Source: Flagellimonas spongiicola
GTDB taxonomy: Bacteria > Bacteroidota > Bacteroidia > Flavobacteriales > Flavobacteriaceae
DNA length: 64,000 bases
Assembly (NCBI RefSeq): GCF_023502425.1
Contig: NZ_JAMFMA010000004.1
Location: forward strand, 265,475 to 329,474
Direction of reading: 5' to 3'
The translations under genes were made by a program, and so were the position numbers. The notes beneath the pieces were generated by a model that was not told where the DNA came from, did not search any database, and saw only the letters and a list, made by a program, of their open reading frames with translations. Positions 25,942 to 35,123 of this stretch are shown in pieces; positions within the stretch are counted from its first letter, which is position 1, and every line of letters begins with the position of its first letter.

Positions 25942-27016
25942 GGTTGGGTGTATTTATAAATTCAGTCAATGTTTTTTCAAAAAATAAATAATCGTTCAAA
26001 ACTTTCTTCAGGAATGCTTGGCATCTTGCGGTAAAGGTTGAACTTTCGAAATTTTGTATGTAATCCTCAATTTCTTGAGGGATAGTTGAATATTCTTTTA
26101 TTACAATTCCAAACTGGTATTCTTCAATTATTTTCCGTTGTTCAATGGAATAATCGTTTACCAAACAAGGAATATTCAATAACGCTGATAGGTATAATCT
26201 ATTGCTCAAAACCTGATTATTAAACGTATTGTTGCTTATCAGTATATTGATGAAATCGGTATTACTCAATAATTCCGATTCTTCTTCCTTTTTATAGGGT
26301 CCTGTAAGTACAACGTTATTTAATCCATTTTCTTGAACGAATGCCTTCAAATTTGCAAGAGTGCTGCCAAATCCCATGAATTTCAAGCTGTATTTTGGGT
26401 TGTTTCCCAAGGTTGAAACCACTTTGCTGTCCGAGTCAAAATCTTTAATTTGACCAATAGTATCCAACTGTATGGTTTTATTTTGGAAAAAAGGTTTCTC
26501 TCGACTATTGGAATTTAAAGCTGCATTGACCAAATTTTTATTGACATTATGACTTAACATGTAGTTGTCGTATTCTGGTAGCCATGTTTTGAAACCTTCC
26601 GACGATAGTGATACCGCACTGGCGTTATGGATGAGATTTTTCATTCTATTTCCGAAATAGGGCACTATAGGTGAATAATCCCTGATGTCCAAGATGTACT
26701 TATCCTTATAGTTTTTACCTAAATATTGTTTAAGGTAAATCCCTAATTGACAAGAAAAAACAATCAGCTTGTCGTAGTTGTTTTTTTCAATCGTCCGGAT
26801 TACAAATTTGGCGAACTTGAAATAATCAAAAATTCTTAAAAAGTTGGAAGCTCCTTTATTATGGAGACTGAATGCAAGAGTACCCTTTTCTTCCCTGTTG
26901 TTTCTATTCCACGAGATGATATCGTATGTTGTCCCTGCCTTCTCCAAAATTTGGGTGTAGTAAGGTAGATAGGGGGAAGTATAAAGATTATTTGGAAAAA
27001 TAAGAGCGACGTTCAC
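25928..27016 (-). CDS. Putative GT-B glycosyltransferase (capsular type)
   Basis: A 362-residue protein with no signal peptide, starting MNVALIFPNNLYTSPYLPYY. The overall pattern is two Rossmann-like lobes: KLIVFSCQLG and KYILDIRDYSP in the first, then LKFMGFGSTL, NVVLTGPYKKEEE and NTDFINILISNNTFNN in the second. This fits a GT-B transferase of the capsule-synthesis type, though the usual EX7E motif is not clear. It overlaps fnlA by 14 bases, so it is part of the long operon. The donor is unknown. Confidence 0.65.
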   Translation of the reverse strand: MNVALIFPNNLYTSPYLPYYTQILEKAGTTYDIISWNRNNREEKGTLAFSLHNKGASNFLRIFDYFKFAKFVIRTIEKNNYDKLIVFSCQLGIYLKQYLGKNYKDKYILDIRDYSPIVPYFGNRMKNLIHNASAVSLSSEGFKTWLPEYDNYMLSHNVNKNLVNAALNSNSREKPFFQNKTIQLDTIGQIKDFDSDSKVVSTLGNNPKYSLKFMGFGSTLANLKAFVQENGLNNVVLTGPYKKEEESELLSNTDFINILISNNTFNNQVLSNRLYLSALLNIPCLVNDYSIEQRKIIEEYQFGIVIKEYSTIPQEIEDYIQNFESSTFTARCQAFLKKVLNDYLFFEKTLTEFINTPNHVRR

Positions 27017-27161
27017 TTATTCGGATTTCACGATTATGATATATCGCCCCAAAAATACTTCTTTATTGAAAGTGTGAGCTTCAATACTCTATAAAAGGGA
27101 ATATATAATGGATAATTGGACTAAAAGACTATGTAGTTGGCAGATTTTAAATATCCGCTAT

Positions 27162-28376
27162 TTATGAATGGTCTGATTTGATCGGTGAAACCAAGGAATT
27201 TGAAAATTCAAGGATTCTTTTGGCTTGGGCCACATTATTCTTTTTTTCAAGAACAAAGGATTTAGCCTCAAGACCAAATGAATGCAAATCGGGAGGATTT
27301 TGGCTTAGAATTCTATTAAATGTTTCGTACATACCAACCGTTGTTTCTTCTTCGAATAGATAAACGTATTTATGGTATTCCTTTGGCATTCCTTGAAGTT
27401 TTGTAGTTGCCATTGGTGTACCGGAGACCATATATTCAACATTTTTGGAAGGAAAAGAGTATTTGGTGAATTCTTCTGCCGATGGACGAGGATTAACTAA
27501 TAGGGTTACTTTCAATTGTTCCGAAACCACAACAGGATTTGGAACTACACCTTTGTAAGTGATGCGTGTATCCGCACCTATATATTCAGACATTGTGTCT
27601 ACCATGGGTCCTAATCCGTATAAATGAAGTTGATACGAGGGATCTTCCAATAATTTAAATGCGTCGATAAGTTTTTTAACACCGTACTTTTCATAAAGTC
27701 CACCAGCGTACATGACTATCTTGTCCGTGTATTTGTTTTCTAAAGTATTTTTGGACCCTTCCATTGCCACATCAACCAAACCTTCCATAACTAAATATGG
27801 CTTAGATTTTGAATTTACAACGGAATTCATCTGATCAGTTAAAATTACATAGCCATCAAACCAAGTCAAGCGCTTTGGTATGTTGGCCAGACCTACTTGA
27901 CCAGAGGATTCACTTACCATCATGCCAGGCAAGTCTGTAACTATTGTGATTATTTTACAACCTGTGAGTTTGCAGGCTGCTAAGGAAGCCATGGATAGCG
28001 TCACATTCAAAATATCACAAATGACCACCTTGCTTCTTCGATTTATTAGGGACCAAAAAAACACTTTTATAAAAGTGTAAAGCAAAACCCCAATGTTCTT
28101 GAAACCGTTAATGTTGAGCATTGGAATATAGTTATAGGTTAACCCATTGCTTGTTGTTTTAGTCAAAGACCAAAAGCGACGAGAATGATTAGCGGGTATG
28201 ACCGGGATAGATGATAAGGTTTCAATTGTACATTCTTGTGGGCATTTTGAAAGCCCTTCAGCCAACAATCTATGAAACTTTTGAGCCGCCAATTGCGGTT
28301 TTACCTTAGAAGTTTCAAATATGTATTGCAGTATGTCTTCAGAACAGACAGAACTTACATAAAGTATCTTTTTCAT
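27162..28376 (-). CDS. Family 4-like glycosyltransferase
   Basis: A 404-residue GT-B enzyme, start MKKILYVSSVCSEDILQ. The acceptor lobe includes KVVICDILNVTLSMASLAACKLTGCKIITIV with a hydrophobic membrane-facing face. The donor lobe has KIVMYAGGLYEKYGVKKLIDAF near residue 225 and a C-terminal FPSKNVEYMVSGTPM with an acidic residue in the place of the EX7E motif. It overlaps the polymerase gene upstream by 4 bases (ATGA) and is separated from the next gene by 145 bases with no obvious terminator. It presumably adds one sugar of the repeat unit. Confidence 0.78.
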   Translation of the reverse strand: MKKILYVSSVCSEDILQYIFETSKVKPQLAAQKFHRLLAEGLSKCPQECTIETLSSIPVIPANHSRRFWSLTKTTSNGLTYNYIPMLNINGFKNIGVLLYTFIKVFFWSLINRRSKVVICDILNVTLSMASLAACKLTGCKIITIVTDLPGMMVSESSGQVGLANIPKRLTWFDGYVILTDQMNSVVNSKSKPYLVMEGLVDVAMEGSKNTLENKYTDKIVMYAGGLYEKYGVKKLIDAFKLLEDPSYQLHLYGLGPMVDTMSEYIGADTRITYKGVVPNPVVVSEQLKVTLLVNPRPSAEEFTKYSFPSKNVEYMVSGTPMATTKLQGMPKEYHKYVYLFEEETTVGMYETFNRILSQNPPDLHSFGLEAKSFVLEKKNNVAQAKRILEFSNSLVSPIKSDHS

Positions 28377-29551
28377 GATGATTTGATCTCAGAATATTTA
28401 TTGATCACTCCTTTGAAAAAACAGAAAAGTACAAATAGCGAAAAAATACCTTCAAAAATAGGTTCAACCATGAATATTAATAGAAATGCGAGTCCATATA
28501 TTAATATAAAACCATTGATGAACAGGTGTTCATTGGTCTTGATGATTTTTCGAATTTGATTGAAAGAACGAATAGAATAAATAACCAATAGAAGAAAAGG
28601 AATAATACCGCCAGCTCTAAGAACATCTAACCACAAGTTGTGGGAATACCCAAATTCATTTACATCCCATCCTAGAGGTTTGGTGAACATATTTTCAAAG
28701 GATTTGACCCAACGTTCTGTTCTTCCTCCGCCACTAGCTACATCGGCACGGCCACCATCCATTCGGCTTGCAAATGAACTTAACCAATCGGCGTTTAAAT
28801 CAAAGGATACTTTGTTCAATATCAAACCAACCGCAACGACCAAAAAAAACAGTAATACTGCATTCTCTTTTGCCGTTTGTCTTTTAAGCATGTATCCAAC
28901 TGCAATAATGGAAGTAAGTAAAAAAATACTGAGTTGGGTTCGACTTCCAAGTCGCAAAGCACACACTAGGGATAATATAAATAAAATGGCCATGCCAATT
29001 TTAATCAATAGCGGAATGGATTTACGTCCTACGATAAGTAGAGCGGGAATACACATATTTAAGGTTAAATAGGCACCCATTACAGTTGCTGAAAGCGATT
29101 CGCCGGTCCATATGTAAGGTATGCTTCTATCTGCCTGTACAAAGCCACCCTCTGCAAAGTTCAGATATACCGAAAGAACGGCGGGTAAAGAAAATAAAGC
29201 ACTTGCGAAGAACAATAGATAGAACACAGTATGGTCATCCTTGATGGGGTTGCTCATAAACTTACCTAACAGATAAAATGTAGGGGGGAATAGAGAATAT
29301 ATCAATACAAATTGCATTCCATCAACAGGATCTAAAATGTAAAACAATCCATAAATCACTGATAGCAGTAGCAGCAATGTGAAATCCAAATCCAAGTTCT
29401 TTTTAACAAGGCTTGCCTTAATAAAAATAAATGCTGGTAGGACATAACCAATCAAAAAACCTTTATTCAATGGATTCAATAGATATAATGCAAATAGCCC
29501 AACTATTAAAAATCCAACTTGATTTAAATATGTATAAATTTTGTTAACCAT
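28373..29551 (-). CDS. wzy: Wzy-like O-antigen/EPS polymerase
   Basis: A 392-residue integral membrane protein with about ten to twelve hydrophobic segments. The largest periplasmic loop near residues 240-300 holds RMDGGRADVASGGGRTERW and GYSHNLWLDVLRAGG, matching the O-antigen ligase/polymerase signature with its conserved H-N-x-x-x-D-x-x-x-x-x-G pattern. Such proteins link lipid-borne repeat units into a chain at the periplasmic face. It is the only polymerase-like gene I see in the window, although there are two flippases. A WaaL-type ligase is the main alternative. Confidence 0.78.
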   Translation of the reverse strand: MVNKIYTYLNQVGFLIVGLFALYLLNPLNKGFLIGYVLPAFIFIKASLVKKNLDLDFTLLLLLSVIYGLFYILDPVDGMQFVLIYSLFPPTFYLLGKFMSNPIKDDHTVFYLLFFASALFSLPAVLSVYLNFAEGGFVQADRSIPYIWTGESLSATVMGAYLTLNMCIPALLIVGRKSIPLLIKIGMAILFILSLVCALRLGSRTQLSIFLLTSIIAVGYMLKRQTAKENAVLLFFLVVAVGLILNKVSFDLNADWLSSFASRMDGGRADVASGGGRTERWVKSFENMFTKPLGWDVNEFGYSHNLWLDVLRAGGIIPFLLLVIYSIRSFNQIRKIIKTNEHLFINGFILIYGLAFLLIFMVEPIFEGIFSLFVLFCFFKGVINKYSEIKSS

Positions 29552-29573
29552 TTGTTGGTTTGCCCTAACTTAA

Positions 29574-30857
29574 TTAAGAATGATTATTTTCTAGGATTGT
29601 TGTATAACAGCTCATGAGGTCTTTCAGGTTCCTTTCTCTGTCATGTCGCTTAGTTGCTGAAATAATACCTCCTTTGGATAATTTCTCTGCTAATTCAGGT
29701 TGTTCAAAAATACGAATGATATGTCTTGCCAACTGTTCTATTTCTTCAAAACGGTATAGTAAACCTGAAGACTCGTGATCCACCATATCTGGAATCCCTC
29801 CAGCATAGGATGCGATTACGGGTGTTCCCAATAACTGGGCTTCACCTAATGAATTTGGACTATTTTCAATACTGGATGGGCATATAAATGCGTGATTGTT
29901 TAAATATGCTTGGATCATACCTTTTGCTTCCAAACTTCCCATGAAATTCACCTGGTCTGACAATTGATTTTCACGAATGTAATTTTTCAACAATTTACCA
30001 TAACCACTTAATCGTAGTTTTTCCGAAAACGAGCTTGAATCTGTGATATCTTTTCCTACCACATTTAGTTTCACTTCAGGATATAACTTTTTAACTATTT
30101 TAATCGCTTCCAATACCTTATGCATACCCTTGATAGGATATGCAGCTGAACTGATCATTAATGAATAATCCTTCTTGCTATCAGCATCCCATTTTCGGGA
30201 ATCGTAGAATTCCTTACGTAACGATTCGTTACAAAAATGATACATTATATTAGGATTTATGGTAATTGCATGCGTGTGATCCCAATGCGTTCTCCCAATT
30301 ACATGTGCTGTTTTCTTTAGGTAAGGAACTTCTACTGCTTCTCCTCTTTTTTTGAATTTTTGTTTAGCTTTCAAAAGGGAATCTCTGCGTACCACATCCC
30401 TAAATGTGATATTTTTTTTGATGATGGACTCCGTTAAACCTCCCCAATAGTATCTAGTGTAAACACTGATTAATCCTTGGATGGAAATTACATAATTGAG
30501 ATCGGGAATTTTATTCATTAATGCAAGGCCATGAGCCGCTTCGGTTCCATGAATATGAACAACATCTGGCTGGGTTTCCTTGATAACGGTAACCCATTGG
30601 CTTTCTAACGATTGGTCATAATTGTATATCGATGTGGAGCTCTCTAATAGATAATATTGAATGCCATTAATTTTTTTTGAAAGTTTGTGATGGTGCTTAG
30701 AAGCAGTAACCACAGTTAATTCGGTGCCATTTGAGACCAAATCCAATGCTAGCCCATACATCCAACCTCCAATTACGGGTATATTCTCACCTAATGATTT
30801 AGCCAAATCTGGGAATATAGTGTTGCTAACCCAAAGTATTTTCATGGAATCCTTCAT
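29574..30857 (-). CDS. Family 4 glycosyltransferase
   Basis: A 427-residue GT-B retaining enzyme. The N-terminal lobe has VIGGWMYGLALDLVSNGTELTVVT and DVVHIHGTEAAHGLALM. The donor lobe has YPIKGMHKVLEAI and CPSSIENSPNSLGEAQLLGTPVIASYAGGI, with the EX7E motif reading E-N-S-P-N-S-L-G-E. The ATG at 30857 overlaps the upstream stop as TAATG; an internal ATG at 30845 (MKILWVSN) starts nearer the first strand and is also possible. It is cytosolic and part of the operon that builds the repeat unit. Confidence 0.85.
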   Translation of the reverse strand: MKDSMKILWVSNTIFPDLAKSLGENIPVIGGWMYGLALDLVSNGTELTVVTASKHHHKLSKKINGIQYYLLESSTSIYNYDQSLESQWVTVIKETQPDVVHIHGTEAAHGLALMNKIPDLNYVISIQGLISVYTRYYWGGLTESIIKKNITFRDVVRRDSLLKAKQKFKKRGEAVEVPYLKKTAHVIGRTHWDHTHAITINPNIMYHFCNESLRKEFYDSRKWDADSKKDYSLMISSAAYPIKGMHKVLEAIKIVKKLYPEVKLNVVGKDITDSSSFSEKLRLSGYGKLLKNYIRENQLSDQVNFMGSLEAKGMIQAYLNNHAFICPSSIENSPNSLGEAQLLGTPVIASYAGGIPDMVDHESSGLLYRFEEIEQLARHIIRIFEQPELAEKLSKGGIISATKRHDRERNLKDLMSCYTTILENNHS

Positions 30858-31966
30858 TATTTGATTGTAGATTTTAAAACATCAATTTGATAATTTGCAT
30901 TGTATTTGGCATCTACTATATCCTGACACATTTTCGCAATTGATTTTTTATCAAATTTATCTTTATTAATCCATTTTTGAATTTTTACATTTAAATCTTC
31001 TAAATCATTATTTTTAAAAAAATCCCCAGTTTTTCCAGGATACAGGGCTTCATATTCCGGGCCATGGCCACTAAAATTGTCATTCGTAATCACTGGACAA
31101 CCGTAGGTCATTGAATGTAGTGCAGTTAATCCTATGGGGCCAGGGGATACACACACATCCGAATTATAAAACAACTCTGCAATGATCGCCTCATCATAAC
31201 AAGGACCGTAAAACCAAACATTCTTACTTATTTTAAGATCTTCAGGTAAAGTTTCTAATCCCTCAGAGTCCGCATTGGGACCAACTAAGACTAAATTACA
31301 GGGTATATCAGTCATATTCAAATTGGCAACTACCTGAATCAACTGATCTATCTTTTTGGATTTTTGAATCCTGCCTGTGTGAATAATTACCGGATTGTTA
31401 TTGTCAAAATGATTACTGAATATTTCAGTTTTTTTAAGGTTTTTTCTAAATACCAGTTGCTTTTGATGATCAAGTGAATTATAGATAACCACTAATTTTT
31501 CCGAAGAAAACCCTTCCGCTATCATATTCTGTTTGGCATGGTTACCATAAAGCAAGATTCTATGACAAAGTCTATAAAACATTTTCTCAATCAACTTTCC
31601 CATGGTAGACGTATTGCCTTTCATACCATGTGTCCATGCATATATCTTTTTACCCGATATTTTGGCAAGACATGCCAATAGCCAATTTGACAAGGAACCT
31701 GGTGTTCCAGTAATAATATAGTGCTTATAGGGCTTGAAAATTAATTGCCATACCCCAGTCTGCCATTCAAAACCCGTAAGTGGTATTTGATTGATTGAGA
31801 GTATTTTCTTAAAGCCATTAAGCGTATTGAAATCAAGTTGTTTGATAGAATCGGCCAACCAATCACCAAAATAGAAATCGCATTCCAATTCAGTGTCCAT
31901 AATGGAATAGATCGGCATCCTATAGTGTGGCGCGGAGTTGAAAATGCAACAAATTTGCTTTGACAT
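30857..31966 (-). CDS. GT-B glycosyltransferase (family 4-like)
   Basis: A 369-residue enzyme. The frame could begin at a TTG at 31975, but the ATG at 31966 (MSKQICCIFNSAPHYR) is preferred. Motifs include KIYAWTHGMKGN near residue 120, HTGRIQKSKKIDQLIQVV near 205 and VSPGPIGLTALHSMTYGCPVI near 285, in the position of the donor-binding motif. The first lobe is short and basic, fitting a peripheral membrane protein. It follows the flippase gene by 11 bases and is coupled to the next transferase by a TAATG overlap. Confidence 0.8.
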   Translation of the reverse strand: MSKQICCIFNSAPHYRMPIYSIMDTELECDFYFGDWLADSIKQLDFNTLNGFKKILSINQIPLTGFEWQTGVWQLIFKPYKHYIITGTPGSLSNWLLACLAKISGKKIYAWTHGMKGNTSTMGKLIEKMFYRLCHRILLYGNHAKQNMIAEGFSSEKLVVIYNSLDHQKQLVFRKNLKKTEIFSNHFDNNNPVIIHTGRIQKSKKIDQLIQVVANLNMTDIPCNLVLVGPNADSEGLETLPEDLKISKNVWFYGPCYDEAIIAELFYNSDVCVSPGPIGLTALHSMTYGCPVITNDNFSGHGPEYEALYPGKTGDFFKNNDLEDLNVKIQKWINKDKFDKKSIAKMCQDIVDAKYNANYQIDVLKSTIK

Positions 31967-31977
31967 TCTATCCAATT

Positions 31978-33429
31978 TTATTGTTTAACTTCTGAATTCT
32001 TAAAAAAGCCTTTGGTAAGCGCCACCAATTCATCATACTCTTGGATTTTCAACCATCTCAATCCAGCTATGTAGATAATCAAACCTACTAGTCCAGTTAC
32101 CAAAATATTCACTATATCAGATAGGAACAACAGACGTAGGTAATAAGTGGCCAAGGCCATAACCAAACCAATTGAGAGAATTTTGAGCATGTCTTTTATT
32201 TGTTTAATCGGACCGTAACCCATTATTTTTCCTGGATAGTATGTGTTAATGAAAAAGTGGATTGTAGTCGCAATCAATTCAGCTATTGCAATGAATAAAA
32301 TTCCATATTGAAACGAAACCAACAGCAATAATACGCGAACGCCTATTTTTAGCAATTGTTGTCTTAATACCAAATCCGTTCGTCCTATTACATATAACAG
32401 GTTTTCATTAACACCTGAGATTATAGTTATCATGCGAGCGATACAAAAAATCTGCATGATAGGAACTGCAGGCAGCCATTTTTCGGTCAAGAGTAATCTA
32501 ATAATGGGTTCAGCCAAAATTGCCAACAGAAGAAAAAGCGGAACTATAAGCAGTGCTGTAGCTTTGATGATTTTGCGCGTATAGGCAATCAGATTTTCTT
32601 TTTGATCTTGAATGGTTGAAAGCGCAGGGAAAATTACGCTATCCAATACACCATCCAAAGCTCCATAAGCAGTATCGGCAAAATTTGTACCTCTACTGTA
32701 AATCCCCAGATCCTTAGGCCCCATCACTTTACCAATTACCAACCCATAGAAGTGATTTACGGTGGTACTTATCAATGATGAAATCAATAAGTTAGATCCA
32801 TATTTAAATAAACTTTTCAGAGAAGTCCAGGAAAAGACCCAATTGGGCTTCCATTTGACTAAAATCCAAGTAAATATTGCATTTAAACTAGATCGAATGA
32901 GGCTCTGAAATACCAATGCCCAAACGCCATAACCACTGTAGGCCAAAACAATTGCTGTAACACCTGAAATCAGTGTTGCACCAAAACTTACCTTGGCCAA
33001 TGTTTTAAAATCCAATGCAATTGAAAAGATAATATCCGGAACAGTAAACGAGGCATTGATAATTAGTATCAGAGCCAAGACCTTTAGAAGTTCCTCTAAT
33101 TCTGGAATATCAAAAAATTGCGCGACAAATGGAGCTGAGATAAATAGTACTGCGTAGCAAAAGAATGAAACGAGAAGACTGAACCAAAACACGGTCGATT
33201 TGTCATCCTCGGTTCTATTTTGTTTTTGGACTAGTGCTGCGCCAAATCCACTATCAATAAAAATGTCTGAAATCGCTATAAAAATCAATAAGATGCCAAT
33301 AACTCCGTATTCTTCTGGAGCAAGAATTCTAGCCAAGACAATCCCTAGAACAAAATGAAGTATATCAACCGAAAATTGCTCGATAGCACTCCATGCAATT
33401 CCATTAAACATCCGTTTGGCCAGACTCAT
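31978..33429 (-). CDS. wzx: Wzx-type polysaccharide flippase, copy 1
   Basis: A 483-residue multi-spanning membrane protein of the MOP/PST superfamily that moves undecaprenyl-linked repeat units across the inner membrane. The ATG at 33429 (MSLAKRMFNGIAWSAIEQF) is chosen over 33471 because it aligns with the start of the second copy (MSLGKKMFHGVVWSG). About twelve to fourteen hydrophobic segments are visible, with LARILAPEEYGVIGIL in the first pair and SRGTNFAD in the middle. It is strongly paralogous to 36622-38058. It is first gene of the operon running down to 19743. Confidence 0.88.
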   Translation of the reverse strand: MSLAKRMFNGIAWSAIEQFSVDILHFVLGIVLARILAPEEYGVIGILLIFIAISDIFIDSGFGAALVQKQNRTEDDKSTVFWFSLLVSFFCYAVLFISAPFVAQFFDIPELEELLKVLALILIINASFTVPDIIFSIALDFKTLAKVSFGATLISGVTAIVLAYSGYGVWALVFQSLIRSSLNAIFTWILVKWKPNWVFSWTSLKSLFKYGSNLLISSLISTTVNHFYGLVIGKVMGPKDLGIYSRGTNFADTAYGALDGVLDSVIFPALSTIQDQKENLIAYTRKIIKATALLIVPLFLLLAILAEPIIRLLLTEKWLPAVPIMQIFCIARMITIISGVNENLLYVIGRTDLVLRQQLLKIGVRVLLLLVSFQYGILFIAIAELIATTIHFFINTYYPGKIMGYGPIKQIKDMLKILSIGLVMALATYYLRLLFLSDIVNILVTGLVGLIIYIAGLRWLKIQEYDELVALTKGFFKNSEVKQ

Positions 33430-33660
33430 AAAACGTTTTAGAATTTTGTCCGCAAATATCCGTAATTGCAATCAAATGTGACTTGAAATGCCAATAGGTT
33501 GTCATAAAATGGGATTAAATGCATAATTGATGCATATTAAACAGAGATAGGTATAGGTTCAAATGATTATATTCAAAATATACCTGATATAAACATATGC
33601 TAACTTTTCTTGCAACACCATTGTCCTGTTAGTAAATTTGAGCATATCAAACTTTCATTG

Positions 33661-35052
33661 ATGAAAAGGAAAAGGCTTGTTGTGGCATTGATCACATTAT
33701 TGTTAATGTTTACGGCACTGTTTGTATATCGGTACGCCAACTATAGAAATAATATCTATTATTATGATACTCAAGTAGATTACGACTATGAATTCAAGGA
33801 AAGTAACTTGATAATTCTGGATTACCTTGATAACTCCGTTACAATACCGGAAGATATTGGGGAGGGATTCACTGCCTTCCTAAAAGTCACTGTTCAGGCA
33901 ACTTTCAAGGGTAAATGGAGTACACCCAGCGTAGAGATTTCCAATGGCGATAAATCTGTATTGGAATATTTTGAGGACGGTGCTAAAGGATTTAGATATT
34001 TGAATATCAGTAATTTGTTAACTGAAGGCGAAACCCGTTTGAATTTCTCTGCGAACAGTCTGAGAATCAACAATCAAGATGCTGAATTGATTTACTTTAA
34101 AAATGAGCCTTTGGATGACAAACGAATTTTGGTTATTGGCACCCATCCTGATGATGCTGAAATCGCGGCTTATGGAATATATAGTCAGTACTCGAATGTC
34201 TTTGTTTTAAATATAAAATCTGGTGAATCAGGCCCTTTTAAATATGATGAGGTTTATACAGATTCGATTTTACATTATCGTAAAAAGGGACAGCTAAGGA
34301 CATGGAATAGTATCTCGGTCCCGCTATTGGGCGGAGTCCACCATGATAGCATTCTGAATTTTGCATATTATTCCAATTTGGAAAAAATGTATAAAAAGAA
34401 GAGTCAGGAATTCCCTGCAACGTTTACGAAAGCCACAGATATAAATGTTTATCGAAAACAAAATTTTTCCTTTCTTAAGGATAGTATAACAGGAAGTTCT
34501 AACTGGGAAGATATGGTCAAGAATTTGCAGATCATAGTTTCTCATGTTAAACCTGATGTCATTGTAACACCCTATCCGGCTTTGGATGCACACAAGGAAC
34601 ATCAATATACTACCATTGCTTTGATGGAGGCCCTTAAAGCTGATAGTATAAGTGAAGGTGAACTGTATCTATATTCCAATCATTATATAATCAATGAGCA
34701 TTACCCTTATGGTAATTCAGGTGGAACAATGCCGCTGCCTCCAAATTTTTCCAATGCTATTTATTTTAAAAGAATTTATTCCCATCCACTTGGTTTAAAT
34801 AGACAAAAAGACAAATTGTTTGCCTTAGAGGCAATGCATGACTTAAGACCTGATACAGAATGGCGGTTTGGTGAGCAGGCATTGAGAAAAGCCTTTCAAA
34901 CTGCCAAAACAGAAATGTTCAATGGTGATAACAGCTATTTCAAAAGAGCTTTAAGAAGTAATGAGTTGTTTTTTGTCGTTCCTATTGCGGATATCTATGA
35001 TGCTGATGTCGTGGAAAAATTAATCACTGAAATTCCGGATCCGGCCTGGTAG
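33661..35052 (+). CDS. Membrane-anchored PIG-L/LmbE-family deacetylase
   Basis: A 463-residue protein. The ATG at 33661 (MKRKRLVVALITLL) is preferred to a TTG 51 bases upstream. Residues about 5-24 form a single membrane anchor with positive charges before it, so the rest is predicted outside the cytoplasm. Residues 30-145 look like a beta-sandwich. The PIG-L domain has the zinc motif GTHPDDAE (H162, D164, D165) and a second ligand region PYPALDAHKEH. These enzymes remove N-acetyl groups from GlcNAc-containing substrates, so it may de-N-acetylate the exported polymer. It stands alone on the plus strand between minus-strand operons, and a 14-base inverted repeat follows it. Confidence 0.8.
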   Translation: MKRKRLVVALITLLLMFTALFVYRYANYRNNIYYYDTQVDYDYEFKESNLIILDYLDNSVTIPEDIGEGFTAFLKVTVQATFKGKWSTPSVEISNGDKSVLEYFEDGAKGFRYLNISNLLTEGETRLNFSANSLRINNQDAELIYFKNEPLDDKRILVIGTHPDDAEIAAYGIYSQYSNVFVLNIKSGESGPFKYDEVYTDSILHYRKKGQLRTWNSISVPLLGGVHHDSILNFAYYSNLEKMYKKKSQEFPATFTKATDINVYRKQNFSFLKDSITGSSNWEDMVKNLQIIVSHVKPDVIVTPYPALDAHKEHQYTTIALMEALKADSISEGELYLYSNHYIINEHYPYGNSGGTMPLPPNFSNAIYFKRIYSHPLGLNRQKDKLFALEAMHDLRPDTEWRFGEQALRKAFQTAKTEMFNGDNSYFKRALRSNELFFVVPIADIYDADVVEKLITEIPDPAW

Positions 35053-35072
35053 CAAATTAATGAACTTGGATT

Positions 35073-35114
35073 GTTCTGCTTTGACCACATGGATTATTGC
35101 GGTCAAAGCAGAAC
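35073..35114. terminator. Perfect 14-base inverted repeat between convergent genes
   Basis: GTTCTGCTTTGACC (35073-35086) is followed by a 14-base spacer and its exact reverse complement (35101-35114). It lies between the stop of the deacetylase gene (35052) and the stop of the dehydrogenase gene (35124). A stable hairpin could stop transcription from both sides, but neither arm is followed by a run of T, so a protein-binding site or RNA-stabilising hairpin is an alternative. Confidence 0.6.
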
Positions 35115-35123
35115 ATAATGTTA

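Noticed and set aside
28373..29551. WaaL-type ligase as first choice for the membrane protein
   Set aside because: Ligase and polymerase share the same fold and motifs. The position inside a glycosyltransferase/flippase operon favours a polymerase, but the ligase is kept as an alternative.
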